Of a stretch of DNA of 8,220 nucleotides, positions 5,731-8,220 are shown piece after piece. The number at the start of each line of letters is the position of its first letter. Positions within the stretch are counted from its first letter, which is position 1. The notes beneath the pieces were generated by a model, which saw only the letters and a program-made list of their open reading frames with translations, was not told the DNA's origin and searched no databases. The stretch comes from an uncultured Rubrobacteraceae bacterium (GTDB taxonomy: Bacteria; Actinomycetota; Rubrobacteria; Rubrobacterales; Rubrobacteraceae), in contig CADCVI010000131.1 of the NCBI GenBank assembly GCA_902806105.1, positions 1-8,220 on the forward strand, read 5' to 3'. The position numbers and the translations under genes were made by a program.

Positions 5731-7074
5731 ATGGAACGGGTCGAATTGAACGGGCTGCTACTGCGGGCGCGGGGTCTTGCGTTGCTGCGTGGGGTTCTGG
5801 CGTCGGAGGCGGCGCGGAACTTTCTGGAGCTTCTGGGCCTCCTGAACGGGGCACGACCGGAACCCGGAGCGGTGGCGGATGCGTTCGGGCGGCTGTGGGA
5901 GGGTCTGGCCGCCGAAGATGGTCGCCTCCTCCCCGACGCCTGGCAGTCTCACCTCGTCGGACGGCTGCTCGACGACGAGAACCTCTTCTCCCTTGGTGCG
6001 GAGTCGGGACGTCTCTCCCCCGCCGTTGTGGAGCAGGCTCGCCGAGATCTCGGCACGCTGCGCTCACTGTTCGAACTGGAGGCCGAGGTCCTGCTCGGCG
6101 CGGTCGAGGATGCCGTGCCCGGCCTCGCCGGGCTCTGGACGCCGTGGCGGGATCTGGGACCCGAGGGCGTTTCTGACGGGGACGACCCGCTCCGGGAGGC
6201 CCGCCGCTCCCTCGCCCGCAAGCTCGCGGCGGCTGACGGCTGGGCGACCATGGCGGAGAACCTCGCCGGTCATTACGCCGCGTACGGCGCGGGGCTGCTC
6301 GGAAAGTACCGGGCCTTCCGCTGGGAGCACGGAGCGTTGCGGGCCGTCGAGCGCCCCGACGCGCAGAAGCTCTCCTCCCTGATCGGCCAGGACCGCGAGC
6401 GCGAGCCTCTGGTCCAGAACACCACGCGCCTCCTCGCTGGGCTTCCCTCACACCACGCTCTGCTCTACGGTCCACCGGGCACCGGCAAGTCCTCGACCGT
6501 GAAGGCGATCGTCAACGAGTATGCCATCGAGGGCCTCAAGCTCGTGGAGATTTCCAAGGAGGACCTCGGCGAACTGCCGGGCCTACTCGACGTGCTGCGC
6601 AAGCGGCAGGCGCTGCGCTTCGTCCTCTTCGTCGACGACCTCTCCTTCGAGGAGCACGAGATCGAGTACAAGGACCTCAAGGCGCTCCTGGAGGGTAGCG
6701 TCGAGGAGCCGCCGCCGAACGTCCGCGTCTACGCCACGTCGAACCGCCGCAACTTGATCCGGGAGAGCTTCTCCGACCGGGGCGAGCTCGGGGACGACGT
6801 TCATGCCCGCGATACCATGCAGGAGAAGCTCTCCCTCTCGGCACGCTTCGGCCTGCGCATCACTTTTCCCGCCCCGAACCAGAAAAGGTTCCTCCAGATC
6901 ATCTCCGGCCTCGTCCGGGAGCGTGGTATGGAGGTGCCGCCGAACGAGCTCCAGGAGCGCGCTCTCCTGTGGGACCGCTGGCACGCCGGGAGGAGCGGGC
7001 GCACCGCTCGCCAGTTTGTAGATGAGCTGGAGGCCGATCTGGCCGACGATCTCGATCGGCCTCGACCGGACTAA
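5731..7074 (+). CDS. DUF815-type AAA+ ATPase of unknown role
   Basis: A 447-residue protein (from ATG 5731) of the DUF815/COG2607 type. The N-terminal half (about 1-230) is helical and unfamiliar beyond its family. The AAA+ domain occupies about 230-440. Walker A is GPPGTGKSS (247-255), inside LLYGPPGTGKSSTVKAIVNEY. Walker B is VLFVDDL with Asp302 and Asp303, so it ends DD rather than the usual DE. Sensor 1 is Asn338 in YATSNRR. An Arg-containing segment, SLSARFGL (Arg372), follows the family's 'D-x-x-x-x-x-x-K-L-S-L-x-x-R-F' region and may be the arginine finger. No membrane segment is seen. DUF815 ATPases are widespread and have no firmly assigned function. The gene stands alone between the ABC operon and the convergent dapF. 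Start choice is uncertain: ATG 5731, GTG 5719 and TTG 5611 are all in frame and none has a good ribosome binding site; ATG 5731 best fits where family-like sequence begins. Confidence 0.88.
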   Translation: MERVELNGLLLRARGLALLRGVLASEAARNFLELLGLLNGARPEPGAVADAFGRLWEGLAAEDGRLLPDAWQSHLVGRLLDDENLFSLGAESGRLSPAVVEQARRDLGTLRSLFELEAEVLLGAVEDAVPGLAGLWTPWRDLGPEGVSDGDDPLREARRSLARKLAAADGWATMAENLAGHYAAYGAGLLGKYRAFRWEHGALRAVERPDAQKLSSLIGQDREREPLVQNTTRLLAGLPSHHALLYGPPGTGKSSTVKAIVNEYAIEGLKLVEISKEDLGELPGLLDVLRKRQALRFVLFVDDLSFEEHEIEYKDLKALLEGSVEEPPPNVRVYATSNRRNLIRESFSDRGELGDDVHARDTMQEKLSLSARFGLRITFPAPNQKRFLQIISGLVRERGMEVPPNELQERALLWDRWHAGRSGRTARQFVDELEADLADDLDRPRPD

Positions 7075-7084
7075 CATCCCGGGT

Positions 7085-7106
7085 GCCGCGGCCTCTGCCC
7101 CGCGGC
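7085..7106. terminator. Shared hairpin between convergent ATPase and dapF genes
   Basis: GCCGCGG (7085-7091) pairs perfectly with CCGCGGC (7100-7106) around an 8-nt loop, in the 31-bp gap between two convergent genes; its last base is the last base of the dapF stop codon. It can serve both strands. No T-run is present on either side. Confidence 0.6.
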
Positions 7107-7888
7107 TAGAGGAGGATCTCCCCCTCGCAGACGTACTCGGCGTGGCCGGTCATGTAGACCGGCTCGCCCAACCCGTCCCACGCTATCTTGACGATGCCCC
7201 CGTCCAGGATCAGGCTGACGGGGCTGGCCGCCAGGCCGCGCTGGATCGCGGCGACCGCCGTCGCGCACGAGCCGGAGCCGGAGGCAAGCGTCTCGCCGGC
7301 GCCGCGCTCCCAGATTCTCATCCGGACCTCTCCCTTAGACCTCGGATAAGCAAACTCGACGTTCGTACCCTCGGGGAAGACGGGGTCCTTCTCCACCGCC
7401 GGGCCTACGCCCGCGAGGTCCAGCGCGTCTACCTCGGCTTCGCTCCCCAGGAAGGCGACGGCGTGCGGGTTGCCCATCGAGACGCGCGAGAAGCGGAAGC
7501 CGCGCATCTCCACGTCGTCCCCGAGGCCCGGCGGCCCCATATCCACCCGGGAGGAACCGTCCTCGAAGAGGAGCACCTTCTTGATTCCGGCGCCGGTCGA
7601 GACCGTCAGGGCGTCGCCTTCCAGAATCTCGTAGTCGCGGGCGTAGCGGGCCAGGCAGCGGAGGCCGTTGCCGCACATTTCGGAGGGGGAGCCGTCGGAG
7701 TTGAGGTAGACCATCTCGAGGTCCGCCTGCTCGGAGGGGGCCGGGATCAGGAGCCCGTCCGCACCCACGCCGAAGTGCCGGTCACAGACCCGCCGGGCAA
7801 GCGCGCCGAGATCCCCGACGCCCTCGATCTCGCCAGGGTCCAGGATGATAAAGTCGTTGCCAGCGCCGTGCATCTTGGTGAAGTGCAA
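7106..7888 (-). CDS. dapF: Diaminopimelate epimerase
   Basis: A 260-residue cytoplasmic enzyme that converts LL- to meso-diaminopimelate, the step before lysine and a peptidoglycan building block. The N-terminus has the family signature KMHGAGNDFIILD (5-17). The first catalytic site is NSDGSPSEMCGNGLRC (63-78), with Cys72 as the conserved acid/base cysteine. GNPH (139-142), GTNVEF (174-179) and ERGAGET (194-200) are the other family blocks. Length is close to the usual 270-280. Oddly, the second catalytic cysteine, found after 'GETxA' in well-studied DapF enzymes, is here Ser203 (GETLASGSGSC), with a Cys five residues later at 208. Start: TTG 7888 is chosen because it places the standard 'MxFxKMHG' beginning at residue 1; the ribosome binding site is weak. 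A small zinc-type protein gene lies 92 bp upstream on the same strand and may be co-transcribed. Confidence 0.95.
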   Translation of the reverse strand: MHFTKMHGAGNDFIILDPGEIEGVGDLGALARRVCDRHFGVGADGLLIPAPSEQADLEMVYLNSDGSPSEMCGNGLRCLARYARDYEILEGDALTVSTGAGIKKVLLFEDGSSRVDMGPPGLGDDVEMRGFRFSRVSMGNPHAVAFLGSEAEVDALDLAGVGPAVEKDPVFPEGTNVEFAYPRSKGEVRMRIWERGAGETLASGSGSCATAVAAIQRGLAASPVSLILDGGIVKIAWDGLGEPVYMTGHAEYVCEGEILL

Positions 7889-7980
7889 TTCTCGCCAAAG
7901 CCCCCGTCGAAGGTCTACGCCGCTTCTAGTCTACCGCCTCCGGGGACTCTCACCCTGCGTTGGTACGCTAGGGTACTCGC

Positions 7981-8163
7981 CTACTCCGCCAGCCGATCCA
8001 TCAGCGCCTCCAGGGCCAGATCCGTGCTCTCGCGCTCCGGTCCTATCTGGCCGCACGTCAGGCAACGAACCTTGTAGCCGCTCCCGGTCGGGATCACGAC
8101 CACCATCGGCGGCCGATGGTCGCATGAGGCGGGACGGTCATCGCGACCTGCATCGGCCTTCAT
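7981..8163 (-). CDS. Small putative zinc-binding protein (60 aa)
   Basis: A 60-residue protein not recognised as a named family. It carries Cys14-x-His16 (ASCDHRPP) and Cys34-x-x-Cys37 (RCLTCGQ), spaced like the two halves of a small zinc ribbon, with a short beta-rich middle (MVVVIPTGSGYKVR). The last 18 residues form an acidic helix (STDLALEALMDRLAE). No signal peptide or membrane segment is present. A zinc structural site is an inference from the Cys/His pattern. Start: ATG 8163 keeps the first Cys-His pair; an internal ATG at residue 20 would remove it. A -10 box 6 nt upstream of the first ATG supports that start. It lies upstream of dapF on the same strand, but nothing suggests a shared pathway. 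Confidence 0.66.
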   Translation of the reverse strand: MKADAGRDDRPASCDHRPPMVVVIPTGSGYKVRCLTCGQIGPERESTDLALEALMDRLAE

Positions 8164-8169
8164 GGTTAC

Positions 8170-8175
8170 AAACTA
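8170..8175 (-). promoter_or_regulatory. -10 box positioned for a leaderless transcript
   Basis: On the minus strand, TAGTTT (8175-8170) fits TANNNT and ends 6 nt before the ATG at 8163-8161. This is the same spacing as at 2757-2769. No ribosome binding site precedes the ATG. No clear -35 was found in the remaining 45 bp of the window. Confidence 0.42.
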
Positions 8176-8220
8176 CCCATCCCCCCTCGTCTCGAAGTCG
8201 CTACGGCGCGTTCGACGCAA

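Noticed and set aside
5714..6475. Minus-strand frame opposite the AAA+ ATPase
   Set aside because: Arg/Pro/Gly-rich translation typical of a shadow frame in high-GC DNA.
7022..8077. Plus-strand open frame of 351 codons opposite dapF
   Set aside because: It is antisense to an unmistakable diaminopimelate epimerase and has no recognisable motif.

Overview
The window looks like the chromosome of a high-GC actinobacterium, most like a Rubrobacter-type lineage. This is an inference from the strong G/C bias at third codon positions, frequent GTG and TTG starts, -10 boxes of the TANNNT kind (some directly in front of the start codon) and the gene families present; it was not checked by any search. 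No rRNA, tRNA, CRISPR array, prophage or intact mobile element was seen.

Layout, left to right. The window opens in the 3' end of an unrecognised gene (3-206). A class I SAM-dependent methyltransferase follows on its own promoter (329-1147). Its stop codon overlaps the stop codon of a decayed transposase C-terminus on the other strand (1144-1305). Beyond about 150 bp of empty sequence and a hairpin lies a minus-strand DoxX-family membrane protein (1483-1992). It is divergent from a secreted Rieske [2Fe-2S] lipoprotein (2151-2660), with promoters for both in the shared gap. Next is a single gene for a MerR-like helix-turn-helix protein with a long coiled coil and an aromatic C-terminal tail (2769-3422), apparently read from a leaderless transcript. 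A two-gene ABC-2 exporter follows (ATPase 3679-4578, permease 4575-5438), with a clear promoter and a 4-bp ATGA overlap. The right part holds a DUF815-type AAA+ ATPase (5731-7074). It converges, across a GC-rich hairpin, on diaminopimelate epimerase dapF (7106-7888, minus), which lies downstream of a small putative zinc-binding protein (7981-8163, minus).

The only pair that clearly works together is the ABC exporter. DoxX and the Rieske lipoprotein share a divergent promoter region and could both act in membrane-side redox chemistry. dapF is lysine and peptidoglycan housekeeping. The rest look like independent single-gene units. The observations most worth a second look are the DNA-binding plus coiled-coil plus amphipathic-tail protein, the serine where DapF normally has its second catalytic cysteine, the Rieske lipoprotein with a broken twin-arginine motif, and the recurring -10/start-codon arrangement that predicts leaderless mRNAs.
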